Of a stretch of DNA of 64,000 bases, positions 36,401 through 47,286 are shown piece by piece. Source of the stretch: Sodiomyces alkalinus F11 (taxonomy: Eukaryota; Ascomycota; Sordariomycetes; Glomerellales; Plectosphaerellaceae); assembly GCF_003711515.1 (NCBI RefSeq), contig NW_021167093.1, forward strand, positions 484,643-548,642. Reading direction: 5' to 3'. Within the stretch, counting starts at the first letter, position 1. Each line of letters opens with the position of its first letter. The notes below the pieces were generated by a model. That model was not told the origin of the DNA and searched no databases. It saw only the letters and a list, made by a program, of their open reading frames with translations. The position numbers were made by a program, and so were the translations under genes.

Positions 36401-37750
36401 CGCGCTTAGGGGTTTAAGGACGGTATAGAGGGGGGCATAAGAAAAACTTCCGGTTAAGGACTTCGGCTTTCTTTATATATAGAGTAGCTAGGTTATTATT
36501 ATCATCTTAGCATAGCAACGGTACTAATAAGGGGTTTAGCGGTGCTCCCCCTTTTATTTATACCTATTTCTATAATTATTAAAGGAGGTTATTATTTTTC
36601 TTAGTCGTATAGAGTAGGTATTATTAGTATAGCCGTTTTATTACCGCCACAGCCTTATCGCGGCGCCTCTCCGCTTCCTAGAATTTATTCTATTAGTTCC
36701 GGGACTTCCTAGATATATATCTATGGTAAAGGCGCCTCGCTTCCTAGTTAAAGGCGGTTAGCTCCGCGTTCTATTAAGGGGTAGGTAGGAGTCTAGGGGT
36801 GCCCCCACGGCGGCGTTATACAGTCTTATCGGCTAGGGTTATAAGGTGCTTAATTAGATTATTTAGTGCTAAGTTAATATATCCTAGTATTATAAGGGGG
36901 CCGGTCTATTATAGTTACGTCGCGGTAAGCTTAGGGACCTATAAGGGGTTAAAGTCCTTTTAGACCTAATAAGGCCCGCCTAGGTCCTATAGTAGTATCG
37001 TCGCGGTACTCGGCGCGGTATCTATCTTTATATAGATTTAGGCTATTTATAATTAATAGTATAACCCGATAACGGTCTTATCGGGGCCGCCGAAGTCGTA
37101 ATAAAGCCCTTATATCGCTTATATAAGGGTAATAGTAATAGCACGCCTACCCGAGTGGTACCATATAGTGCTTCCCGGGGGAGTTACGAGGTCTAGGTTC
37201 TACCGGGTTATAAGGGTAAGTAGGGTATCGGCCCGGGGGTAGTATCGCGGTGGCTATAGCCATAAGGAGTAGTATAGGTTAAAGTCCCCTATAAGAATAT
37301 AGCGGCCCTGTAGCGATGCTATATCGAATATATCTTATAGGGGTATATTCTAGGGGGTCCTAGTGAACTAGGAGTTCTCTAAGTAGATTAACTAGATTAT
37401 AAGGGCGTTATCTTTAGTCCTAAATATAACCGCATAGGTATTATAGTAGGCCCGCTACGCCTACGTATATAGCGGGTATCTTTTATATATATATAGGAGG
37501 GTATAGCCTCCCCCTTAGATTAGCCGGTATACCCCCTAGGAGGGGTAGGCAGGGCTTTTTGTGAAGGGGTTTAGGCCGGTTTCCTAAACTACTATTATAT
37601 TATACTCGGCGCGGCACTAAAGCGGAAGCTCCCGCCGCGCTTAATTCCTCCCTATATTCTATAAAAGGATATAGATTCTTATTAATTAGAAGGGGGGGGT
37701 TAAGATACTATGCCCGGTATAACCGGGGTCTAGCTATAGGGTTCCTATTA
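33500..37750 (-). pseudogene. LINE1-B ORF2 (endonuclease, reverse transcriptase, C-terminal domain)
   Basis: The apurinic-type endonuclease shows GRYILIGDFNLYYSLW at about 37265-37315. The reverse transcriptase part shows SKTEV and EIASGL near 35560-35630, where the FVDD active site should lie just before; here it reads GFTNSRN. Then come KYIYIPFTKSR near 35490 and AIRLLGV and LDFRRYIKEVKSRLAT near 35360-35430. The order endonuclease, reverse transcriptase, C-terminal domain is that of Tad/I-type fungal LINEs. Dense TAG/TAA codons inactivate it. An RNase H domain is expected at about 34000-34300, but I could not confirm it. Confidence 0.8.
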
Positions 37751-37949
37751 TAGTACCTTACTAGTCCCGCGGGGGACTATATAGGCGTTTATTAGGCCTA
37801 GTATTGGGGAGCCCTCTTATCCTCTAATCCTTTTCGGGGGCTATCCTCTACCTTTATAGAGGGGTCGGTCCTAGTCTTAGGTAATAATAATCGGGGGGAA
37901 GATCTACGGCTACTATAGGTATACCGCTTCGGTCTAGCGGGTAATATCG

Positions 37950-39100
37950 AAGTCCCTAGCTTAGTACTTATACGCTTCGCGGGTTTTCTTAGCCTTTTTT
38001 TATAATAATTAGTATAAATCGTTAAAGGTATTATAATCTCCGGTATACGCGGTATTACGGCGGGGGCGCCCGGGCGCCGTGGCGTTGTAGTATCCTTAGC
38101 CTTATAAGTATACCGATTCGGGCTTAGTGTAATAGCGGTATACCCTCTCCGTTATAGGGTAACTATTAGCCTTATAGCCGAAGTATAGGTATTTATAGTA
38201 CCTTAGGGGGCTAAGGTTAGGGTTATATAGTTCGTAGATATAGTTACCCCTCTTAAAAAGGAAGGTATTCCAGATAAGGCTTATTACCCTTTCCGGTAAA
38301 GCCGATTCGATAAGGAGAAGCGCTATCTTATTAGTATTATAACGGGGTACTTATTATTATACTCGGAGGATTTTAGCCTCGGGATTTATATCTTATAGGG
38401 ATACTAGTAGGTCTATTTCGGATAAGGTATTTAGGACCTCCTAAAGGATAGTCTTAGCTAGTATAGGGTAAGTATATATAGCTAAGGTAGCTCCTTTACT
38501 AAAGGCCTTCTTAACCTATTACTCCTTATAGATAATCTACTACTATACCCTTTTAGTACAAGTAAGGTAAATATCTCCGCTTAGTAGTTTCCGTATCGCT
38601 ACAGTATTATATCGGGTATTCTTAGCGTTTACTACTTAAACGATTTCCTTTAGGGTCCTAGCTCTAAGGGACTAGTCTTTAGGGAGGGTTCCTTAGCGGA
38701 TAATTAATTCCCGGTAATACCTAGTAGGGATTACTTTAAGGGGGGCGGGGTCCCGCGGCGGTATCGCCGCGGGAGCCCGGGATATAATATTAGTCTAGGT
38801 CTCTCTTATACCGCTTATTCCTTTTCGGAGTTCCTTTTAGATAATATAGCGGACGGAAGCGTATAAGTATACTAACGGTATTATACCGGCGTTATTACGG
38901 GTATTACGTATTATAATAAGTTCTTTTATCAGCTCTATAACCTATTTAATTATATTCCTATTAGTAAGTAAGGCCTGAATTTCTGCCTTAATCTTAGCTA
39001 CTCTTAGTTCCGGGGGGCGTAGTAGTCCCTTTTTAGTCTTTTATCGGTTCCGCGCTATATCCTGCCTCGGGAGGGGGGGAAGCGCTTATATTACGAAAAG
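37950..39100 (-). pseudogene. LINE1-B ORF1 (gag-like)
   Basis: The knuckle region near 38090-38190 reads CYKCLYFGYKANSYP (with Tyr where Cys/His are expected), then ITERVYRYYTKPESVY. Spacing fits CX2CX4HX4C. The same region is seen in LINE1 copies A and C and, on the plus strand, at 53880-54000. ORF1 proteins of this kind coat the element RNA. Confidence 0.72.
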
Positions 39101-39314
39101 TGGGTTTATTATGAGTTTTACATTATCGAGGTCGGTATAACGCTATCCCACGATTCTTCCGGTTATACTATAGCGCCGGTATTACGGTGCCGCTATAATA
39201 GTATCCCGGGAGGGAGGTAGTAGTTATAATTCCTATCTCGGTGGTTTTATCGATTTTACTCCTATTACGCGCCCGTGGTGCATAGGCGTGTCGAAAACGT
39301 TCCTCTTAGGTGGC

Positions 39315-40688
39315 GTCTTCTTATATTAGGCTACACCCGAGGGCGAATCCTAAATAATTTATCTTAATACATATCTTATTTACTAAGTCCCATTATCGTA
39401 GTATCGGTCTTTCTTAGAACCTCGCCTTTAATTCGCGAAAGGTTAGTTCTTCCTTAAGACCTTATTAAAAGGTATAATCCTTCTTAGTAAGTACTATTAA
39501 TAAGGTAAAGATCGCTAAAAAGTCCTTAATAAAAATCTGGTACTAATTCGTAAACCCTAAAAAGCTTTATATACCCTTAACTATTATAGGCCTTTCTTAC
39601 TCCCGGATAGCTTATAACTTCTTTAGGTTATAGAATACGCCTTTCTCCGCGGAGATTATAAATCCGAAGAACTTTATTATTTTTACGCTAAACTTATACT
39701 TTAATGGATCTAGGTTTAGATTAGCGTCCACGAGCACGCGGAGTGCCTACTTTACTTTCGCCTTCTAATTAGCCTAACTCCTATAACAGTAGACTAGGAT
39801 ATCGTTAATATAAGCGGTAATAAAATCGTCTAAGAAGCGTTATAGCGTCTTATCAATATATTATTAAAAAGTCACGGGGGCTTTATTTAAACCGAATAAG
39901 TAGATAAGCTATTTAAAAAGCCTAAAATAAGTTCGGAATATAGTCTTATATTCGTATCCCAGGGCTATCCTAATCTTATAAAAGGTAACGACTATATTAA
40001 GCTTTATAAATACTTCGCTTGGCTTAGATTTCACAATATCTTACCGATTAACGGGAGTACGTAATAATCTCGCTTAATAATCGTGTTTAACGCTTAATAG
40101 TTATAATAAAATTAAAGTCCTCCGCCTAGCTTCTTTATAAAGAGGATAGGAGCCACGGCTTTTAAACTACTAGCACGGATAAATCCCTTATTTATTAGGT
40201 CGGTAAGTATTTTCCGTAATACTAAGAGTTCTTCTCTTAATATTTTATAAAGCGGCCTTTAAGAAAGCGATAATTCCTTACCGTTATTTCTAGGTATATA
40301 GTTTACCTTATAATCGACTCCTAGTTAGTATAGCGGTAATTAGTTAGTCTTATTAGGTATAAATAAATCGCTAAATTCTTATAATAGCTTTTTAGGTATA
40401 AAATCCTTTAGGTCTGCCGGTTATTTTTTATTTAACGCTTTTTCGATATCCTTTAAGCTTACTCCCTGGATTAAGACTTCTTCGCCCTTTTATCGTAATT
40501 ATCGGATAATACCCGTGAACACGGATTTAGTAACTAAATAAGCGTCGCCGATAGCTTATATTCTAGTAGGTTCTTTTTCGTAATAAAATCGTATATTTAA
40601 TCCGGCTACTCCGTGGTAAAGCCGTTTATCCCTAGCGTAGCACGTTATATTGTTTTATTCTATCCAACGCTTTCTAAGGAATATATCT
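39315..40688 (-). pseudogene. Gypsy-1b reverse transcriptase and protease
   Basis: Resumes Gypsy-1b after LINE1-B: reverse complement of Gypsy-1a from about 7570 to 6570. It keeps about 360 bp (roughly 39983-40350) that are missing from Gypsy-1a at 6910. The retained part reads as reverse transcriptase fingers (LLVLRKILTDLINKGFIRAS, near 40170-40230). It stops in the protease at about 40688, where LINE2-A begins. Confidence 0.82.
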
Positions 40689-41096
40689 ATCCTTCTTATA
40701 ACTCACGTAGGGGGACCTACGTTTTACGCGTAAAAGCTCTAAACCACTCGAAGCCTATATCAATTGATAGCTCTTTTCAAGCTCTATACGCCTATCTATA
40801 GCCCCGTATCGCGTAGACGCTCGTTTAGGCGTATTATAAGTGCGAAAATGCCTCGAAATAGGCTTACGGCTCTCTCGTGTACGGGGGAAAAGTCTAACAT
40901 GGCCCGTGCGCCCACGCTAACAAAGCAGCAAGCCTAGCCGCGTAGAGCCGCACCCACGACCTCTACGTAACCCTAACGTTATAAACAATAACCTACTAGC
41001 CATAACGCTAGCTATAATAACGCCCCTAATGCCCCTAACGTCCCTAAAACCGCCTCTAAGGCCCCTATAACTATAAAGGGCCTAGGTGATACGCCC
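40689..41096 (+). mobile_element. LINE2-A, 5' untranslated region
   Basis: About 400 bp that recur at 57723-58135 in front of the same LINE gag, hence the 5' region of LINE2. It starts with TCCTTCTTATAACTCACGT and keeps many TG/CA (CACTCGAAG, CATGGCCCGTGCGCCC). In both copies it ends in a run of GCCCCTAA-type units. Gypsy-2 is inserted at its end. The element has cut Gypsy-1b. Copies of the 5' end at two sites, beginning at the same base, suggest a genuine full-length 5' terminus. Confidence 0.82.
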
Positions 41097-41400
41097 TATT
41101 GCCTAGCCTCCGCAGGATTAGCGCTAGCACTATCCGCCCTACTATAGAACGGATGGCGCGGGCACTTTCGCGCGGATAGGGAATATACAGCGCCCGGACT
41201 ATAGTAGTATAGATAGTGCGGATTATAGTTAGGCCGAACCGGCCGAGGGATATATCCCCGGCGCGGTTGCCCCTTAGTTTAGTAGAAGATATCTTTATTA
41301 TACCCTATTTTCTATACCTAAAGGTCGCTATTCCGAACCCTAGAAGCCCTAGGTCCGATAGTACTGGCTGGCCAGAGATATGCCTAGACAGGGTATATTA
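41097..41400 (+). repeat. Gypsy-2 5' LTR (304 bp)
   Basis: Starts TGATACGCCC and ends GGGTATATTA. It pairs with 46977-47281 over its whole length. It contains TGGCTGGCCAG and a short open frame conserved between the two LTRs, which I do not regard as a gene. Confidence 0.92.
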
Positions 41401-41530
41401 AATGGTAGTACTTGATAACGGGGTGGATGTTAAGCGTTGTAGGCAGCTCTAGAAGGTATGCTAGTGGCGAGACTTGTTCCTTGACCTTGAATGGGCCCAC
41501 TTCCTAACGCGTACCCGATGCTATTATAAT
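41401..41530. other. Gypsy-2 leader, TG-rich segment that escaped RIP on one strand
   Basis: In about 130 bp I count roughly a dozen TG (GTGGATG, CTTGACCTTGAATGGG) but few CA. The rest of the element almost lacks both. It lies between the 5' LTR and the broken start of reverse transcriptase. Confidence 0.6.
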
Positions 41531-44300
41531 ACGAGGTGATCCGCCGCCTCCGGGGGAAGAAGTTTATCTCCGTTATCGACGCCCGAGCCTTCTTCTACTA
41601 ATTCCCGGTATATAGGCCGAACCGTGAAAGGTTTACTATTATCTTATATCGGGAATAGGAATATTCGAAGGTCGCGCTTATAGGCTTCCGTAATTTACTA
41701 GCCTATATCTAACGCTATATAGATAAGCTACTCCGACTATATAAGATATCCGCTACCGCCTTTATTAATAATATCGTTATAGCCTCCGATACCAAAAAGG
41801 AATACGCTTAGTATCTAGTGACTATCCTATTACTATTTAATTAAAAGCGGATCTCTATCTCCCCGGGTAAATCCTTTATCGGCTACCCATTAGTCTAGCT
41901 TCTAGGATTCGAGGTTAACGCTTTAGGCCTTTTTAATACGAAGGAACGTATTAACGCCCTACGGAAGATCCGCCTACTAACGTCGTTTTAATTGCTTAAG
42001 TAATAGATTAGTATAACTGGATACTTACGGCACCTTATCCCGAGGTTCGCCTACCGAATCGCCTCCCTTTAGCGATGGAAGACTACTCTGCTCGCCGAAG
42101 CTTATTACCTCGGTACGGATAAGGGGTAAGCGTGTAAGGCCTATACTAAACGCACGGTATTCGAACTTATAGCCGAAGGATTAGCGTTATTCGTGGATAT
42201 TATAGGCGCCCTTACCTCTAATATCTACTTTTTTACTATAACCTAGGAAAAATCCTCTTTATCTAGTTAGACGCCTTTAAGGAGCACGGGTTCTTAGCTA
42301 TACTATTTTAACTTATCGATAAGACTAAATAGCTCGCTAAAGGTACTATTAGTAAGACCCTTATTCGTCCGGTACTCTATATTAGTAAAGGTCTCAATAT
42401 AGCCGAGCAGAAGTACTAGCTAACCGAACTAGAGGTTGCCTGCCTAGTATAGGCCGTTTATAAGACCCGAACTATTATTTAGTCCGCTTATTATAATCTA
42501 ACCGTTATCCTTATAGACTACCCCGCTATTATTAGTATTATAAAGTCTATTACGCTATTTAGCACGGATATAACTAGGCTAAATATAAAGCTTATCCTCT
42601 CCTCGGAATTCCTTAGCTAATTCTAGTTAGACTATTAGTATATCCCCGGTAAAACGAATATTATAGCTAACGCCCTCTCCTAGCTACCTATAACAGACCC
42701 TCTAGAAACTGAAGACGATAGCGAACTAGAATAGATTTAGCGTGATTAGGCTATTTATTATTTCTCTGAGCTTAAGATAGACGCTAACCTATAATAAAGA
42801 ATTAGCGATAGCTACGCCGATAATACTAAATAAGGACCTATCCTTAGCTATAGAACTATAATTCGCCGGTTAAGATCCCTTTCGAGTTAGATAATAGGCT
42901 CCTTTATTACCTAGAATAAAGCGGGAAGCGTCGCCTGTATATCCCTTTCTCTCTATATTAGGAGTTTATTTAGGCCGCCTATAATAAGCGCCACTACTTT
43001 AGCGTTAAGCGAACCTAGTATAAATTAGTTAGCCGATTCGCTATTCCTAAGCTCTATAAGGAAATTAAGACCTATATTGCTAACTACTCGATATACGCTA
43101 TTAATTAGACTAATCGTTAGCGCCCGCTTAGCGAGATATAGCTACTTATAACTCCTCTTATTCCATTCTATACTATTACTATAGATTTTATTATCGGCTT
43201 ACCCGAGGTGCCCTTAGCTAGCTCTCCTTAGTAAAGGGAGGGCTTTCCCCTATTCGACTCCCTCCTTACGGTAACGGATAAGTTTATTAAGGCCACCCTC
43301 CATATTCTAGGGTATACCTCCTATACCGCAAAGGACTAGGCTTATATCCTTTTTTAGTTCCTTTAGCTTAATAACTAGGGTATCCGCTAAGGGATTATCT
43401 TAGATCACGACCCTAAGTTCCTATCCGCCTTTTAGATAGCGCTCTAGAAGGAGGCGGGCACGCTACTTAAGTTCTTAATAGTATAGCACCTATAGATAGA
43501 CGGCCTATCTAAACGGAAGAACTAGATAGTCGAAATCGCTATCCGTATATTTCTCGCTATATACCTAGACTCGCTAGACACGAAGGGTATTATCGCCTTA
43601 TAGTTTAACCTAAATAACGCCTTTAGCGAGGTTTTAGGCTGCTTACTAAACGAATTACTATACAGTACGCGAATCAATAGTCCCCTTAATATAATCGGTA
43701 ATATAAACCCGTAGTTTACTCAGGAAGTATTCTAGGCAGACGCTAAGCTATTTATCGCCTTAGCTTAGATATAAATAAAACGGCTATACGATAAGAAGTA
43801 TCGTAGTATTCGGTTCGCCCCCGGGGACTTTGTTTTTATTAAGCTCGGGTATAGCTACTCGCTGCCTAGTAAACCCTTAATAAAGCTCGGTTAATAACAG
43901 ATAGGCCTATTTAAGGTTAAGGAATAAGTTTTATTACTAGTATACCTTTTAGAGCTACCTATAACGCTTACTATCCACCCCGTTATTAGGATCTCCTATT
44001 TATAACCGGTAAAGGAACCGGGTATAGACCCGTTCTCCGGCCGAATAATTAATAGAGGGCCTGTTTATTTAGGCGATCCGGACAAGAATAGGCACGAATA
44101 GCGCGATTTATATAAGCACTATAAAATCGAAGCTATTCTGGATAAGAGAGTTACTAAGAAGGGCCGTAGTAAGCCTTATATCGAGTATCTGATTCGATAG
44201 AAGGGATAGCCTAGTTAGTATAACGTTTAGATACTAAAGGAAGCTATAGACGTACCGGAAATAGTTAATGCCTTTAAGGAACGATAAAGGGCTTTAGAGA
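41530..44300 (+). pseudogene. Gypsy-2 pol (partial RT, RNase H, integrase, chromodomain)
   Basis: The frame opens inside reverse transcriptase with VIRRLRGKKFISVIDARAFF (near 41540-41600). The active site reads FINNIVIAS (41761-41787) in place of F(I/V)DD. RNase H ends with GKTNIIANALS (near 42650). The integrase zinc region is near 43000-43110, followed by ITIDFIIGLPEVPL near 43170 with the first Asp. LDHDPKFLSAF near 43400 holds the second. A chromodomain, YKIEAILDKRVTKKGRSKPY with YLIR*KG, lies at 44120-44225. The fingers of reverse transcriptase, the protease and gag are missing. Stops are TAG/TAA. Confidence 0.85.
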
Positions 44301-44894
44301 CGCTATAAGTAGTATTAAAAGAAGTAAAGGCAAATAAAGTACTAGGACTAGGGGATATCGGAAGGGCCAGAGGATTAAAAGACACTCGAAGTAAAGGACC
44401 TTTAAGAAACGCTAGCGTAGCCTTATAGCCTTGCCCGGCGCCGAATAAGGAAAATAAGTTACCCGAGGTAACTACGCGCTATTGATATATAGCGAATAAC
44501 CTCGAACTCGGGTTAGAAAAGGTATAAGGGTCGTCCTATCTTCGAATAGCAGGTATACGAAAGAAAACTAACACGGAATAATAATAAAAATAGTATAAAC
44601 CGTGCCGTTCTACTATATTAGCCCGCCCTCCTGCCTAGGTATAAAGAATTCTCTAAACGCCCGGCCACACTTACTAATTCTCTCTTACTCTTTACTATTA
44701 TAGCTATCTTTTTTACTAGTCTCGTGATCCCGGTTCTCGTATATAACTATTATTATATCTTATAAAGGTAAGTAGGCAGTAGTCCCCTAGTTATTATCTT
44801 ATTATATCGCGTATATACCCTTTTGTTTCTTACTCTACTAGCACTACTAATACTCTTTATCCGTTTATAGTAAGTCCCCTAATCTACTACGTGG

Positions 44895-46450
44895 TCGAGT
44901 ACCCTATAAGTATCTATTAGTTAAAAGACCGAGAGTTTATATAGGAATTCTCTAACTACTTTTCTAAGGGGAAAACGGGTACGGGCCTTATATTCGACGG
45001 CTATTTTAGGGCTATCACGTTATTCGGAGATAAGAATACCGTAATTATAGAGTTATAGTCTATCGGTATAGTGTTTAACTAGTAGCGCCGCGATAATAAG
45101 CCTACCGTCGCGTCCTACCGCTAATAAGTTATCGACACTAGTTATAATAATCCCCTTAACCGCTATCTACGCCGAACCGTGTTTACCCTAATAGAAGAGG
45201 CAGAACGAGTAGTATCCGTCAACGTCGCGTAATAGGTCGTCGCCCTATACCCTTAACCCTAGTTCTTACTAGATAATAATATCGACGTTACTAGTTAGAA
45301 CTAGTACGCCTAGACTTTCGAGTAGTATATCGCTATAGCCCGTTATAATGTCCCTAAGGCCGCGAATAGCTAGTTTTCGCCTAATCCCCCTAGTAGCTAT
45401 TACTTAGGTCCTATTATTACCCCCTCCGGCTCGCCCCTACTACGCGCTACTACCATCGCCCCTAATAATACTCTACCGCCTAGTATTAGCCTAACCGTCC
45501 ACCTCTTAGACACGCTAGTTCCTGCTAGTATAATATAGATAATCTACGAGCTAGCGAACCTATACGAGTAATTAGTCGGTAGTATAGAGAACGTCCGTGA
45601 TAGGGTCGTTATACCCTAATAATACGCCGCTAATACCACGGACTACCCGGTTAATATAAAGCCGCGGGTATAGGCTATTTAGGCCTTTATACGAAATATC
45701 TAGCCGCGGCCTATACTAACTATACGTAGCATTATAGATATCCTTACCGGCTTATAGCTTAGCGCTTAGAATATCCCTATATTAACCGTGCTAGCTATAC
45801 CCTCGCCTACCACGGGTATTAAGCGCCCTTATTCGGGCTATACCGTTTCCCCCCTAGCGAAGAGATTATTTACCCACTCCGGGGAGGAGTTGCTATAGAG
45901 GTAGACTACTAAGGGTCTAGCTAAGCGTCTATATAACGCCTCCGCCCTGGTTTACCTTAAGGACTTTAAATTCGGCGATTAGACCTTCGGCGAGGTTAAG
46001 TAGCGCGATTACGTTACTATACTCCTATTACTAGTCACGGTCTAGGCCGCGGGGTGTATTATAGAGTTCGTGATTAAGGATAAGCTATAGAGCACGGTCG
46101 ATCTATAGTAGTTAGTCTTATATTAGCGTATAGAGAAGTACGTCCACCTCGTTACACTAGATACCTTCGGTATCCTAGAGGATAGTAAGAGGGAGACGCT
46201 AGCTAAACGCCTCTAAGATAACCTGACGCTCGCGGAGACTATTCTTAAGCATAGCGTAGTCGTCGCGCGTTATTACGATTTATACGGTAAGAAGGGTATC
46301 CCAGTCTCCTACGATCTCTCCGAGACGACTATTATCGAGTAAGCGGCCTGTATTAAGGATAAGGAGATCGCTACTATCCTAAAATATAAGACTATACTCT
46401 AGAGATTCCTAGATAGTGACCCCGCTCTGCTAGAAATCGTTATAATCTAA
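44895..46450 (+). pseudogene. Downstream open frame in Gypsy-2, unknown function
   Basis: Sense-strand frame of about 520 codons between the chromodomain and the 3' LTR. All stops met along it are TAG or TAA at former Gln/Trp-type codons. Stretches: FSNYFSKGKTGTGLIFDGYF (near 44940), NRYLRRTVFTLIEEAERVVS (near 45160), KRLFTHSGEELL (near 45860), YLKDFKFGD (near 45950), GKKGIPVSYDLSETTIIE (near 46285). A Pro/Ser/Thr-rich middle is present. There is no CCHC knuckle and no membrane segment, so neither a displaced gag nor an env-like protein is supported. I do not recognise it. Confidence 0.58.
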
Positions 46451-46976
46451 ACGTCCTATCTACTATAGTACCGCGTTAGCGCGCTATACACGTGTTTTAA
46501 TATAAGGGATTCGTTTATTTAGAAATGCGGGATATAGTATGATTTTTTGGTATAGTATAGGGCTTAGGTATCGGGGCGAAGGTATATAGGATATGCGAAT
46601 AAGTATAGTTAAGCGTATAAGGAAGGGATATATAGCTTGGTTTATATTTACTTTTCTCTTTTTTCTATATAGTCGCCCCGTAGTCGCTCCCTATTTACTC
46701 CTTACTCGGTCGTTTATTTCCTTTTTATTTTCCTTTTTTCTTATACTACCTATACGGAGTAGTAATAGCGCGTAGTCGGCGTAATATATTATATTACTAT
46801 ATTTATTATTTTCTTTCTATTATAACTATTATCCCACGCCCACGGTTACTAAGTAAGTAACCGTGCGGTAACTATTCTATAACGGCGTGTTATAGTCCGA
46901 GCGCCCGGTTCTACGCCGCGGCGGAGGATACCCGCGGGACGTAGGGCTTTTATCGCCCGGGGTATATAATACGCCC

Positions 46977-47281
46977 TATTACCTAGCCTCTGTAGGATTA
47001 GCGCTAGTACTATCCGCCCTACTATAGAACGGATAGCGCGGGTATTGTTCGCGCGGATAGAGAATATATAGCGCCCGGACTATAGTAGTATAGATAGTGC
47101 GGACTATAGTTAGGCCGAACCGGCTAAGGGATATATCCCCGGCGCGGTTCCCCCTTAGTTTAGTAGAAGATATCTTTATTATACCCTATTTTCTGTACCT
47201 AAAGGTCGCTATTCCGAACCCTAGATACCCTAGGTCCGATAGTACTGGCTGGCCAGAGATATGCCTGGATAGGGTATATTA
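46977..47281 (+). repeat. Gypsy-2 3' LTR (305 bp)
   Basis: Starts TAATACGCCC, where the 5' LTR keeps TG, and ends GGGTATATTA. CTAGG follows at 47282-47286. Confidence 0.92.
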
Positions 47282-47286
47282 CTAGG

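Larger units (their letters stand above)
32706..39312 (-). mobile_element. LINE1 copy B, near full length
   Basis: A 6.6-kb non-LTR element inserted in the pol of Gypsy-1b. The 3' end, an AAT-type tail (ATTATTATTATT at 32709-32720), is at the low coordinate. ORF2 lies at about 33500-37750 and ORF1 at about 37950-39100. The 5' boundary shared with other copies is at about 39290. The 10 bases on each side (GTGTTTTCTT at 32696-32705, GCGTCTTCTT at 39313-39322) differ at two positions and probably are the target duplication. The empty site is visible in Gypsy-1a near 7570. Confidence 0.87.
23122..40688 (-). mobile_element. Gypsy-1b, minus-strand gypsy chromovirus with nested insertions
   Basis: Second copy of the Gypsy-1 family, on the minus strand. 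It begins with its 3' LTR (23122-23165 plus 28813-28982, exactly 214 bp in all), which copia-B splits. The antisense open frame follows, then integrase, RNase H, reverse transcriptase and protease read leftwards. A LINE1 interrupts RNase H/reverse transcriptase at about 32700 and the element resumes at about 39315. A LINE2 cuts it near 40688, in the protease. Its gag and 5' LTR were not found. Confidence 0.87.
41097..47281 (+). mobile_element. Gypsy-2, complete Ty3/gypsy element, RIP-inactivated
   Basis: 6185 bp, with LTRs of 304 and 305 bp and a perfect duplication CTAGG (41092-41096, 47282-47286). Inside, in the LTR orientation: a short leader (41401-41530), partial reverse transcriptase, RNase H, integrase and chromodomain to about 44250, then a 500-codon open frame of unknown nature (44895-46450), then the 3' LTR. 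No gag or protease precedes reverse transcriptase, so the 5' internal part has probably been deleted. It is inserted in the 5' region of LINE2-A. Confidence 0.92.

Noticed and set aside
40613..40801. Plus-strand open frame of 62 codons
   Set aside because: It spans the Gypsy-1b/LINE2-A insertion junction, so it cannot be an ancient gene.
41216..41401. Open frame of about 61 codons in the Gypsy-2 5' LTR, also present at 47097-47285
   Set aside because: Its presence in both LTRs only reflects that the LTRs are copies. It runs past the LTR end and has no protein features.
44895..46450. Envelope-like gene in Gypsy-2
   Set aside because: The position fits, but I see no signal peptide, membrane anchor or cleavage site, so I leave it as unknown.
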